A stretch of 9,528 bases of DNA from Candidatus Methanovirga basalitermitum (GTDB lineage Archaea; Methanobacteriota; Methanobacteria; Methanobacteriales; Methanobacteriaceae), in contig JAISZW010000256.1 in NCBI GenBank assembly GCA_031284445.1, positions 1 to 9,528 on the forward strand, given 5' to 3'. This document shows positions 1-4,925 of the stretch, one piece after another (within the stretch, counting starts at the first letter, position 1; every line of letters begins with the position of its first letter). The notes beneath the pieces are model-generated. The model made no database searches. It was not told where the DNA came from and saw nothing but the letters and a program-made list of their open reading frames with translations. The position numbers and the translations under genes are program-made.

Positions 1-326
1 AATGCTGGGTCATCCTCATGAGTCTCATCTTTATTAACGATACAGTAATCATCAACACTAATCTTTTTACCAGGCCAAATAATCTCTGCATCATCAACAG
101 TAACTGGTAAATCCTCAAACAAAGGCACCCCACCAAGGAATATCCCAACTACTTCTGGGTCTATGATCTTCTTCCAAGTAGTGTCAGTGTATTCTTTGTA
201 TTCGGGTCCATTGACACCCACCCTGAAACCAGCTATCTTATTTGCTGTTAGGTTCTCAGTCACCAGGGTTGCATTATCTTCAGGGTCTTTTATTTCTATT
301 TTATTTTTAAAATCAGTTAAAACCAT
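1..326 (-). CDS. hypothetical protein, 3' end outside window (partial)
   Basis: An open frame on the minus strand starts with ATG at 326-324 and stays open for 108 codons to the window edge, so the C-terminus is missing. The start lies one base after the TAG stop of the upstream gene (TAG-A-ATG), a typical translationally coupled arrangement that makes this a real gene. The product is soluble and mixed charge, opening with MVLTDFKNKIEIKDPEDN and ending in an acidic stretch with KDETHEDDP. There is no signal peptide or membrane segment, and I recognise no domain. Its position at the end of the small-gene run on a putative provirus is compatible with a virion or accessory protein, but nothing in the sequence shows this. 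Confidence 0.7.
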   Translation of the reverse strand, partial: MVLTDFKNKIEIKDPEDNATLVTENLTANKIAGFRVGVNGPEYKEYTDTTWKKIIDPEVVGIFLGGVPLFEDLPVTVDDAEIIWPGKKISVDDYCIVNKDETHEDDPA

Positions 327-327
327 T

Positions 328-720
328 CTAAAAACCTCTTCTTTTTTTTGTGTCTATTGTATAAACGGCTGACATACAATTTATATCAGTTTTATCAACA
401 AATAAACCATTATTAACCTTATCTATCTTTAACAAGTTATTCAAGTCATCACTAACTATCACACTAAAAACTTCATCAAGTAAATTTATCGTCTCATTAT
501 CACCATGATAATTACCTGTACCTATTTTATGAGGTATCGTTGATGTATCATCTTGTATATAAATCCCATCAACTTTAACAAATAATATACTATGACTAAT
601 AACGGTACCAAGATTATCATACCTAGACACAGAAAGTACTGGTTCCTTATCACGTATTCTGATTTCAGCCTTGTAAATCATATTACCATTTTCATCTAAT
701 TGTTTAACACCTTGTACCAT
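328..720 (-). CDS. hypothetical protein, 130 aa, coupled to the next gene
   Basis: This minus-strand gene encodes 130 residues starting MVQGVKQLDENGNMIYKAEI. The protein looks beta-rich, with alternating hydrophobic and polar stretches such as EPVLSVSRYDNLGTVISHS, then an acidic middle (GDNETINLLDEVFSVIVSDD) and a basic tail KKRRGF. It has no signal peptide, TM segment or recognisable catalytic motif. The ribosome binding site is weak (a GGTG about 15 bases upstream). The stop codon lies one base before the start of the following gene, so the two are probably co-translated and may act together. Function is unknown. A small structural or adaptor protein of a provirus is possible but only a guess. 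Confidence 0.7.
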   Translation of the reverse strand: MVQGVKQLDENGNMIYKAEIRIRDKEPVLSVSRYDNLGTVISHSILFVKVDGIYIQDDTSTIPHKIGTGNYHGDNETINLLDEVFSVIVSDDLNNLLKIDKVNNGLFVDKTDINCMSAVYTIDTKKRRGF

Positions 721-771
721 AAAAAATAATCAACACCAAACATACCATAAAAATAAATAATAATTCTTCTT

Positions 772-783
772 CACTATTTAGTG
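772..783. repeat. 12-bp palindrome upstream of the 130-aa gene
   Basis: CACTA-TT-TAGTG is a perfect inverted repeat with a 2-base centre, about 55 bases upstream of the 130-aa gene start, between it and the preceding minus-strand gene. It could be an operator or a weak hairpin. Nothing else in 721-849 is recognisable. Confidence 0.35.
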
Positions 784-849
784 TAAGCAGTTTGAGTGGA
801 AAATGTGGTGAGGTTATAAGTGTTTCGGTTCGTGTTTTTTTTTGTGTAT

Positions 850-1305
850 TTAGTTTATTTTTAGTCTTTGTTTTTCTTTTATGATTGTTTGTGATTCTGT
901 TTCGAAGTCATGTTTTGGTTTTGCTCCGAGTAGTCCTGTGCCTAGATTGTTTTCATGTTTTTTGTATTTTTTGTAGTGTTTTCTGCGGTATGTTGTGTTT
1001 TTGTCTTGTCTTGCGTGTCTGCTGCATGTTAGGGTGCAGTATTTTTGGTTTGGGTGTGTGGGTGTGTATTTTTTTCCGCAGTATTTGCATTTTCGTCTTG
1101 TTCTGGTTTTGGGGTTGTATGGTTTCACCCAGTTCCAGTATTTTTGGTTTGCTATTTTTGTTATGTGGTTTGTGGTTATGTTGTATAGTTTGGCTGTTTC
1201 TCGGTGTTTTAGTTTTTGTGTGAGGTATTTGATTTCTTCTACGTCTGTTGTGGTTAGTTTTGGTTTGCCCATATTTTTTTTTCTCTTCCTTTTTTTTTCA
1301 TCCAT
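850..1305 (-). CDS. HTH and zinc-ribbon DNA-binding protein, 151 aa
   Basis: The protein has three parts. A very basic N-terminus (residues 1-16) is followed by a helix-turn-helix-like segment (about 18-58) whose spacing resembles resolvase/transposase HTHs (REtAKlYNITtNHITKIAN). Next comes a four-cysteine zinc module at C73, C76, C90 and C94 (CX2C-X13-CX3C) and a strongly basic stretch (RRKHYKKYKKH, about 107-117). It therefore most likely binds DNA, as a regulator or as an accessory factor of the mobile element. No HNH or DDE catalytic triad is visible. ATG at 1305 has no ribosome binding site. An internal ATG (codon 12, MGKPKLTTTD) has an upstream AGGAAG, so the true start may be there. 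Base use differs from the neighbours: the coding strand is A/C-rich and almost T-free. Confidence 0.75.
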   Translation of the reverse strand: MDEKKRKRKKNMGKPKLTTTDVEEIKYLTQKLKHRETAKLYNITTNHITKIANQKYWNWVKPYNPKTRTRRKCKYCGKKYTPTHPNQKYCTLTCSRHARQDKNTTYRRKHYKKYKKHENNLGTGLLGAKPKHDFETESQTIIKEKQRLKIN

Positions 1306-1317
1306 TATAAATTTTTT

Positions 1318-1500
1318 TTATATGCATTCTTCAATCTTAAGGATGTAATCATTTAAATCATTTTGTGCTATGCTTTCATTCAACAGATTACATCCATGAT
1401 GTAGAACTTTGCTATCATTCATCATCAATCCTGATGCCCCGATTGAATTTATACATAACAGAACCAATACCAGTATGGTGTTGGTTTTTGTATGCTTCAT
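1318..1500 (-). CDS. small secreted or lipobox-like protein, 60 aa
   Basis: This is a 60-codon gene on the minus strand. The N-terminus is a textbook export signal: a basic start (MKHTK), a hydrophobic core TILVLVLLCINSIG (about 8-21) and small residues ASG as a possible cleavage site. The mature part would be only about 36 residues, polar and acidic, with two cysteines (HHGCNLL and EECI at the C-terminus) that could form a disulphide. It sits 12 bases upstream of the HTH/zinc-ribbon gene in the same direction. There is no clear ribosome binding site, which lowers confidence. It could be a secreted peptide, an entry-exclusion type protein or a small toxin; nothing decides between them. Confidence 0.5.
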   Translation of the reverse strand: MKHTKTNTILVLVLLCINSIGASGLMMNDSKVLHHGCNLLNESIAQNDLNDYILKIEECI

Positions 1501-1535
1501 AATATAATCAAATTTTTTTTAGTTTTATGAATCAT

Positions 1536-1682
1536 TCATTCATTTTTAATGAGTATGTCTTCGCAGTCAAAGATTAATCTTTCGATTGATTTAGCTGCTG
1601 TGATCATTTGTTTTTTATGCATTCTGATAGATAGTAGGTTGCTTTGAATTTTTGTCAAGACTTCTTCATCCATTTTTTTCAT
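1536..1682 (-). CDS. small helical protein, 48 aa (alternative 62-aa start at 1724)
   Basis: The frame is open from 1724, but the first codons read through A-runs and a duplicated 20-bp unit. The best start is ATG at 1682, which has GGGGATGGA directly upstream; ATG at 1724 has none. The 48-residue product opens MKKMDEEVLTKIQSNLLSIR and continues as an amphipathic helix with Met/Lys-rich MHKKQMITAAKS and an acidic tail. I see no domain. It resembles the small helical regulators or anti-repressor-like peptides common in archaeal mobile elements, but this is a likeness of style, not homology. It would be the first gene after the minus-strand promoter at 1760-1767. Confidence 0.55.
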   Translation of the reverse strand: MKKMDEEVLTKIQSNLLSIRMHKKQMITAAKSIERLIFDCEDILIKNE

Positions 1683-1710
1683 TCCATCCCCATTTTTTTC
1701 ATTCCATCCT
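1671..1710. repeat. tandem duplication of a 20-bp start region
   Basis: Two adjacent 20-bp units (1671-1690 and 1691-1710) differ only in the last base. On the minus strand each unit reads GGATGGAATGAAAAAAATGG, so it contains a purine-rich ribosome-binding-like block plus an ATG. Because 20 is not a multiple of three, the two ATGs are in different frames. Confidence 0.9.
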
Positions 1711-1759
1711 TTTTTTTTTAACATTATTGAAAAAAGAGAAAGGTTTATATAGTAGGAGT

Positions 1760-1767
1760 TATATAAA
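1760..1767 (-). promoter_or_regulatory. box A promoter for the small-gene run 1682 to 1
   Basis: On the minus strand, GAAATATTTTATATAACTC contains a good archaeal TATA element (TTTATATA) preceded by a GAAA that fits a BRE. Transcription would start near 1738, giving a leader of roughly 55 bases before the ATG at 1682. A mirrored TTTATATA on the plus strand (1744-1751) has no gene to serve. Confidence 0.55.
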
Positions 1768-1779
1768 ATATTTCATGTA

Positions 1780-1880
1780 TTTTTTTTTTTTTTTTTATTT
1801 TTATTTATTTTATTTATTTATTTTATTTTATTGTTAATGAATAATTAATAATAATAAATAATAATAAATAATAATAAACA
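1780..1880. repeat. AT-rich block: 17-T run, TTTAT repeats and four 10-bp units
   Basis: A run of 17 T (1780-1796) leads into TTTAT/TTTTAT repeats to about 1831. Four tandem 10-mers with consensus ATAATAAATA follow at 1841-1850, 1851-1860, 1861-1870 and 1871-1880; the first and last each have one mismatch. A 10-bp period of A-tracts predicts bent, easily melted DNA, as in replication origins or strong upstream elements. Confidence 0.75.
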
Positions 1881-1940
1881 TGGAATAAAAATGTAAACTA
1901 AACCATGATTACAATTTAAATCATATATTGAAGAACAGAC

Positions 1941-1974
1941 TGTAAACGTTTACATGCCCTTGTAAACGTTTACA
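1941..1974. promoter_or_regulatory. twin identical 14-bp palindromes (operator or origin site)
   Basis: TGTAAACGTTTACA occurs perfectly at 1941-1954 and 1961-1974, separated by TGCCCT. The centres are 20 bp apart, so both sites face the same side of the helix. Half-sites TGTAAAC (1892-1898) and GTTTACG (2016-2022) lie nearby. Each palindrome exactly fits the LacI/CcpA-type pattern TGWNANCGNTNWCA, but such regulators are bacterial, so the resemblance may be chance. A dimeric protein binding as a cooperative pair is the simplest reading. The closest candidate in the window is the RHH-like product of 2033-2539. Confidence 0.7.
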
Positions 1975-2006
1975 TAATAGTTTCAAGTCCTTCGTGAAAA
2001 TGTAAT

Positions 2007-2040
2007 ACACTTGAAGTTTACGAAGATTTACTTCAAATGT
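2007..2040 (-). terminator. hairpin over the stop codon of the RHH gene
   Basis: Arms 2007-2017 (ACACTTGAAGT) and 2030-2040 (ACTTCAAATGT) pair over 11 positions with one wobble, around a 12-base loop. The structure includes the TGA stop of the 168-aa gene and would end the operon transcript. There is no strong T-run after it, so it may instead stabilise the mRNA end. Confidence 0.45.
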
Positions 2041-2539
2041 ATTCCTTATCATAAACCTCACCTACCAAATCCAACAACTCAACACTACCCATACCCACTC
2101 TATCAGCATGATACTTCAATAACTGATGAGCAAAACCTTGAAAATGCTCATCCACACTCCCATGCTTCATATCAGACTCATGATATGTTTCAGCTAAAAT
2201 TTTAGCAGCCTGATAAACATGACCAGGAACAGAATACTCATTACCATACTTATTATTATTCTCCTCTCTTAATTTCTCCAATTCAATTTTTTTAATCGCT
2301 ATTGTATCTTCCAATTGACAGATTTCAGTTTTCATTTTATTATCCAGCACAGTTTCTAAGCGCTGGATTTCATCTGAAAGTAATTTGATTTCAATTGAAT
2401 TTTTGTCTTTTTCTATAATCCTAATGAAATACTCTAATCCATGCCTGGCATTGTACCCTGATTCATTTAGGATTATCGCATCTCTCTGTGATAATCTTGC
2501 AGATACAACAACTTCTTTTGGTGGTAACACTTTAGTCAT
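2033..2539 (-). CDS. putative ribbon-helix-helix / coiled-coil protein, 168 aa
   Basis: Last gene of the minus-strand operon. The N-terminus has a ribbon-helix-helix pattern: a beta strand VVVSARLS (10-17), helix QRDAIILNESG (18-28), turn and helix NARHGLEYFIRII (30-42). A long heptad-rich coiled coil (about 45-97, rich in E, K, L and I) follows, then a distinct C-terminal domain with VPGHVYQAAKILAETYHES and FAHQLLKYHADR. RHH proteins bind palindromic DNA as dimers, so it may act on the paired palindromes 60-90 bases beyond its stop, or on its own operon. The start is secured by GGTGA six bases upstream (GGTGATGTAGT-ATG). It follows the 37-aa zinc protein with a one-base gap. Alternatives are a segregation (ParB/CopG-type) or coiled-coil structural protein. 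Confidence 0.7.
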   Translation of the reverse strand: MTKVLPPKEVVVSARLSQRDAIILNESGYNARHGLEYFIRIIEKDKNSIEIKLLSDEIQRLETVLDNKMKTEICQLEDTIAIKKIELEKLREENNNKYGNEYSVPGHVYQAAKILAETYHESDMKHGSVDEHFQGFAHQLLKYHADRVGMGSVELLDLVGEVYDKEYI

Positions 2540-2540
2540 A

Positions 2541-2654
2541 CTACATCACCATCCTGCTCTTCTCTAAGGGGGAGGGGAAGCATTCAGTTTTATGTAGGCA
2601 TTTTTCACATTCTCGTAGGGAAACTTTACTTTCCTGGAAGTCTTGACAAGTCAT
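2541..2654 (-). CDS. micro-protein with Cys cluster, 37 aa
   Basis: This very short ORF (MTCQDFQESK..., 37 residues) is supported by context. It begins one base after the stop of the 57-aa gene (TAA-T-ATG), has a strong AGGAG ribosome binding site, and ends one base before the start of the 168-aa gene. Four cysteines (C3, C16, C19, C25) include a CEKCLHKTEC knuckle that could hold one zinc ion. Such single-knuckle micro-proteins are frequent in archaeal viruses and plasmids, often as DNA/RNA-binding or partner subunits. Function is unknown. Confidence 0.65.
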   Translation of the reverse strand: MTCQDFQESKVSLRECEKCLHKTECFPSPLEKSRMVM

Positions 2655-2655
2655 A

Positions 2656-2829
2656 TTATTCTCCTAATTCTTTTTTAACTAATGATAAGAATTCTTGGAC
2701 TGTTAATCCTGCTGACCTGCTCCAAGTCATCAAGTAACTAGTTGGTACCTCTTCGATGGTGAGGTATTTGCCTTTTCGTTGCAATCGTATGTTTTCGGTG
2801 AATTGAGTTACTTTATCCTTATTCTTCAT
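2656..2829 (-). CDS. small hypothetical protein, 57 aa
   Basis: This 57-residue protein starts at 2829, overlapping the end of the 318-aa gene by 11 bases, and stops at 2656, one base before the 37-aa gene. The sequence opens MKNKDKVTQFTENIRLQRKG and ends LSLVKKELGE. The segment KYLTIEEVPTSYLMTWSRSAGLTVQEFLSLVKK looks like a compact two-helix fold of the kind seen in small DNA-binding or adaptor proteins, for example a winged or HTH-like module. I cannot assign a family. Its overlap with and order after the 318-aa gene suggest the products work together. Confidence 0.65.
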   Translation of the reverse strand: MKNKDKVTQFTENIRLQRKGKYLTIEEVPTSYLMTWSRSAGLTVQEFLSLVKKELGE

Positions 2830-3775
2830 ATTTTAACCCCATTATGATTTCACGATTAGTTTGACTCTCATCTGGTGTGATTAATCCTTCACCAACCATA
2901 TTGGATATTTCAGTCACCATATTCTTCTTATTTATTTCCTGATTATCTTTGTTCAGTTGATCATATGCCATAGACAATACTGGAGTATTTAGTATAATAT
3001 CTAAACTTTCTTGGTTGAATCCGAGTAGGTCTGGGTCATGGTCAAAACTTGTCATACTTGGTCTATCTTTTTTTTCCGCTGGTTCCCCTTCAAATTCTGG
3101 TTTTCCATCTGGTTCAGTGGAATTATCCTGATTATCCTCCTTAGGTTCTACTTTTTCCTTAATGAACTTTTTATCATCATTCACTTTTTTGATGTCTGAT
3201 TCTTCCATCTGAACTTCTTCTTGTTCTCTCCAATCCTGATTAAGGATTTTCCTTTGAGCAATATTCATTGCCTTAGTGGTCGCATCACGAACAGCGAAAG
3301 TTTTAAATCTCACCATATCTTTAACTATTTTTAATTGTCCTTTAATAGTTAAATTAGGGATCATACTACCGTTTTCATTTATGATGAATGGTTGATCTAT
3401 GTCCATAAAGTAAACAGGTTTATACTGTTTTTCTTTGTTCATTGGGCGACTACGATATTCTTTAAATAAGTCCTGTTCTCTTTCATACATAGAGACTATC
3501 TTGTCATCACGAACAGTATTGAAGTGGTGTATTACTACACCTTCACTACTATTTGTTTTATGTCTTGCTTTTGCAATGACTTTAGCATACTCTTCTGTTT
3601 GAATTGCTTCAACTATCTCTGTTCTGATTTTTAGTTTATTTGCCATTGATTGGATTATTCGACTGTCTGGAGTTTTTTTGTTGTTTAGGTTGTAGAATTC
3701 ACCATAAATGTAGTCGCCGATTGCTTTCTCATGTAAACCAATGGATCCTTTTTGTTTAGTCATTAAGTCATTCAT
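2819..3775 (-). CDS. 318-aa protein, possible single-strand annealing (RecT/Rad52-like) protein
   Basis: Largest gene of the operon. The N-terminal half has an alpha/beta core: helical IIQSMANKLKIRTEIVEAIQ (about 40-60), strands YAKVIAKARHK and VVIHHF, an insert, then VRFKTFAVRDATTKAMNIAQRKIL (about 157-180). The pattern of strands followed by a basic A-x-x-A-T-T-K-A-M-x-x-A-x-R-K-x-x helix resembles the A-x-T-K-A-x-N-R-A-x-R helix of phage and archaeal annealing-type proteins. This is a motif-level impression only. A highly acidic, Pro-rich linker (about 205-245) follows, then a C-terminal helical domain with DLLGFNQESLDIILNTPVLSMAYDQ. It overlaps the preceding gene by ATGA and the next by 11 bases. 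If the idea is right, it would pair ssDNA during replication or recombination of the element. Otherwise it is a novel provirus protein. Confidence 0.75.
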   Translation of the reverse strand: MNDLMTKQKGSIGLHEKAIGDYIYGEFYNLNNKKTPDSRIIQSMANKLKIRTEIVEAIQTEEYAKVIAKARHKTNSSEGVVIHHFNTVRDDKIVSMYEREQDLFKEYRSRPMNKEKQYKPVYFMDIDQPFIINENGSMIPNLTIKGQLKIVKDMVRFKTFAVRDATTKAMNIAQRKILNQDWREQEEVQMEESDIKKVNDDKKFIKEKVEPKEDNQDNSTEPDGKPEFEGEPAEKKDRPSMTSFDHDPDLLGFNQESLDIILNTPVLSMAYDQLNKDNQEINKKNMVTEISNMVGEGLITPDESQTNREIIMGLKYEE

Positions 3776-4275
3776 TCACTACTCCTCCTCATGTTATTTA
3801 GTCCAATACGGTTTCCTAAGCGAATCGCATTAGTTATATCCGTCTCTTCGTCATCGCCTGGGAATTTCATTTTTACATTAGGAATATCACCATCTTGTGT
3901 TATGTAGTCATCCAAATTAGATTGGATCTTAATATACTGGTTACGAACTAAATCCTTCTCTATATTGAGTTTTCTGAGACTGTATTTTGTATTGTCGATT
4001 TTTATCCTGAATTTGATTAGTAATCTTGTTTTTAATGGTGTATCTTCAAAGTTTAATTCATCAAGATATGTGTCTTGTAAGTCATCTATAAGTCTATGAT
4101 ATTTCTCTTTACTCCTCAAAATGTCTTCATCCATGCTTTCGTCGAGCACGAATTCATATAATTTGTCCCAAGCTAATTCTCTTTCTTTTCGTGCTATTTT
4201 ACCTGTTAAATCTTCGAGTAGATGTATTAGTTCTCTTTCAGGAATGTTTTTTAATCTGTCTTCTAAATCCATCAT
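3772..4275 (-). CDS. coiled-coil hypothetical protein, 167 aa
   Basis: The protein is almost entirely helical and charged. It runs from an N-terminal acidic helix (LEDRLKNIPERELIHLLEDL) through a central segment (about 50-125) of heptad-like E/K/L/I residues to a C-terminal tail with FPGDDEETDITNAIRLGNRI and NNMRRSSE. It has no enzyme motif, signal or TM segment. Two adjacent ATGs open the gene (MMDL); AGGAG and AAGGAT lie upstream. The stop overlaps the ATG of the 318-aa gene (ATGA), so the two are translated together and may form a complex, perhaps as a coiled-coil partner of the putative annealing protein. Function is not recognisable from sequence. Confidence 0.75.
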   Translation of the reverse strand: MMDLEDRLKNIPERELIHLLEDLTGKIARKERELAWDKLYEFVLDESMDEDILRSKEKYHRLIDDLQDTYLDELNFEDTPLKTRLLIKFRIKIDNTKYSLRKLNIEKDLVRNQYIKIQSNLDDYITQDGDIPNVKMKFPGDDEETDITNAIRLGNRIGLNNMRRSSE

Positions 4276-4276
4276 A

Positions 4277-4405
4277 TTATCCTTGTCTCCTTTGGTTTCG
4301 GAAGAATAAGAAGAGTGGAGGTTGTTCTCCTTTCTTTAATTCCTTATTATTTTTTTCCTTCCTTTCAAACTCGAATAGAGGAGTTAATAATCTTTTTAAG
4401 CTCAT
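4277..4405 (-). CDS. basic micro-protein, 42 aa
   Basis: Start ATG at 4405 overlaps the stop of the preceding gene (ATGA) and has one of the best ribosome binding sites in the operon (AGGAGG, seven bases upstream). It ends one base before the next gene (TAA-T-ATG). The 42 residues (MSLKRLLTPLFEFERKEKNN at the start, FLFFRNQRRQG at the end) are strongly basic, with a short aromatic patch. Such a gene would be missed by length filters; the coupling on both sides is what supports it. It is possibly a nucleic-acid-binding or membrane-peripheral peptide. There is no known homologue that I recognise. Confidence 0.6.
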   Translation of the reverse strand: MSLKRLLTPLFEFERKEKNNKELKKGEQPPLFLFFRNQRRQG

Positions 4406-4611
4406 AATAAGTCCTCCTGGATTGTAGAAGCTATAATATAATCTTTTATTGGAGTAGGAATAGATTCTGATGGGAATAAGGTTTCTACGATCTCTTCAAG
4501 TTCATAATCATGTAGATAACTGGAGTCGGTTAATTCACCATCATCAACAAACACTAAATGTCTTGTTGATTCAAATAGGAGTAGTTCAGGTGTGTTATTC
4601 ACGGTTAACAC
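4402..4611 (-). CDS. acidic small protein, 69 aa, GTG start
   Basis: The frame begins with GTG at 4611 or with a second GTG at 4602; no ATG is available. Both overlap the end of the 45-aa gene, so reinitiation after its TAA is likely. The product is very acidic (LVFVDDGELTDSSYLHDYELEEIVETLFPSES) with a short amphipathic C-terminus IASTIQEDLL. Acidic small proteins in early operons of viruses are often DNA mimics or inhibitors that bind a host protein, but this one carries no known signature. Its stop overlaps the ATG of the following 42-aa gene. Confidence 0.6.
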   Translation of the reverse strand: MLTVNNTPELLLFESTRHLVFVDDGELTDSSYLHDYELEEIVETLFPSESIPTPIKDYIIASTIQEDLL

Positions 4612-4732
4612 GACCTGTTATTGCGTTTTCTATTTCAATTTCAGGAACATTTAATACTTTGCTTATTCCTTTTTTTAATTTTTCATATTTCTTTTGAAGA
4701 GTTTGGTACTCTTCCACAGTAAAATCACTCAT
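4595..4732 (-). CDS. small helical protein, 45 aa, first gene of the operon
   Basis: First gene behind the minus-strand promoter at 4822-4829. It starts with ATG at 4732, preceded by AGTGAGG at a spacing of eight bases. The 45 residues (MSDFTVEEYQTLQKKYEKLK at the start) form a single amphipathic helix (about 6-30), then PEIEIENAITGRVNRE. The length fits a small coiled-coil or regulator peptide. It overlaps the GTG-started acidic gene by up to 17 bases. I do not recognise a family. Confidence 0.6.
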   Translation of the reverse strand: MSDFTVEEYQTLQKKYEKLKKGISKVLNVPEIEIENAITGRVNRE

Positions 4733-4760
4733 TTTATCTGCCTCACTGGGTTTTTTAGAA

Positions 4761-4787
4761 GACTTTTGAAAGTCAGCAAACTTTCAA
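4761..4787 (-). promoter_or_regulatory. two mutually exclusive hairpins in the operon leader
   Basis: The expected 5' leader of the minus operon contains GACTTT-TG-AAAGTC (4761-4774) overlapping TTGAAAGT-CAGCAA-ACTTTCAA (4766-4773 with 4780-4787, perfect 8-bp stem). The same AAAGT segment would pair either way, so only one can form. This could be an operator with overlapping sites or an RNA switch about 30 bases before the first start codon. Confidence 0.45.
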
Positions 4788-4821
4788 TTTTTCTTCTCTA
4801 TTTTATACTTGGACTTTGTAC

Positions 4822-4829
4822 TATATAAA
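4822..4829 (-). promoter_or_regulatory. box A promoter of the minus-strand operon
   Basis: On the minus strand, ACATTTATATAGTAC gives a perfect TTTATATA. The start of transcription would fall near 4800, leaving a leader of about 65-70 bases before ATG 4732, inside which the alternative hairpins lie. Confidence 0.65.
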
Positions 4830-4835
4830 TGTTAC

Positions 4836-4909
4836 TATTTTCTCTTAATTTTATAGATAACTATTTATAATATTTATTAGTAATATTTATATATTATTAA
4901 GAGAAAATA
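4836..4909. promoter_or_regulatory. 14-bp perfect inverted repeat spanning divergent promoters
   Basis: TATTTTCTCTTAAT (4836-4849) and ATTAAGAGAAAATA (4896-4909) are perfect inverted copies with centres 60 bp apart. One arm lies just upstream of the minus-strand box A, the other between the plus-strand box A and the abrB-like start. A regulator holding both arms would repress its own gene and influence the operon. The AbrB-like protein encoded immediately next to it is the natural candidate. Confidence 0.7.
4886..4893 (+). promoter_or_regulatory. box A promoter of the AbrB-like gene
   Basis: TTTATATA lies 24-31 bases upstream of ATG 4917 and 33-40 bases upstream of ATG 4926. The predicted transcript start is near 4912, so the mRNA leader is very short. 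Confidence 0.6.
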
Positions 4910-4925
4910 TTGAGGTATGATAGTA

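Noticed and set aside
163..372. 69-codon plus-strand frame at 163-372
   Set aside because: It lies opposite two coupled minus-strand genes and crosses their junction; no initiation signal.
850..1305. HNH endonuclease
   Set aside because: The cysteine pairs recall HNH zinc ribbons, but no HH...N...H catalytic series is present.
885..1348. Plus-strand frames at 885-1223 and 995-1348 encoding Phe/Cys/Leu-rich proteins
   Set aside because: They are antisense to the HTH/zinc-ribbon gene. Their composition is explained by its A/C-rich codons, and they have no ribosome binding site.
1652..1837. Plus-strand frame of Phe/Tyr-rich protein
   Set aside because: It reads through the T-run and TTTAT repeats; pure composition artefact.
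1841..1974. CRISPR-like repeats
   Set aside because: The 10-bp AT units are directly abutting and the two palindromes have only a 6-base spacer; no repeat-spacer pattern and no cas genes.
1941..1974. CcpA/LacI carbon-catabolite sites
   Set aside because: The pattern matches but such regulators are bacterial and none is present; kept only as unassigned palindromes.
4470..4697. Plus-strand 75-codon frame opposite the micro-gene cluster
   Set aside because: The minus-strand genes there have overlaps and ribosome binding sites; this frame has none.
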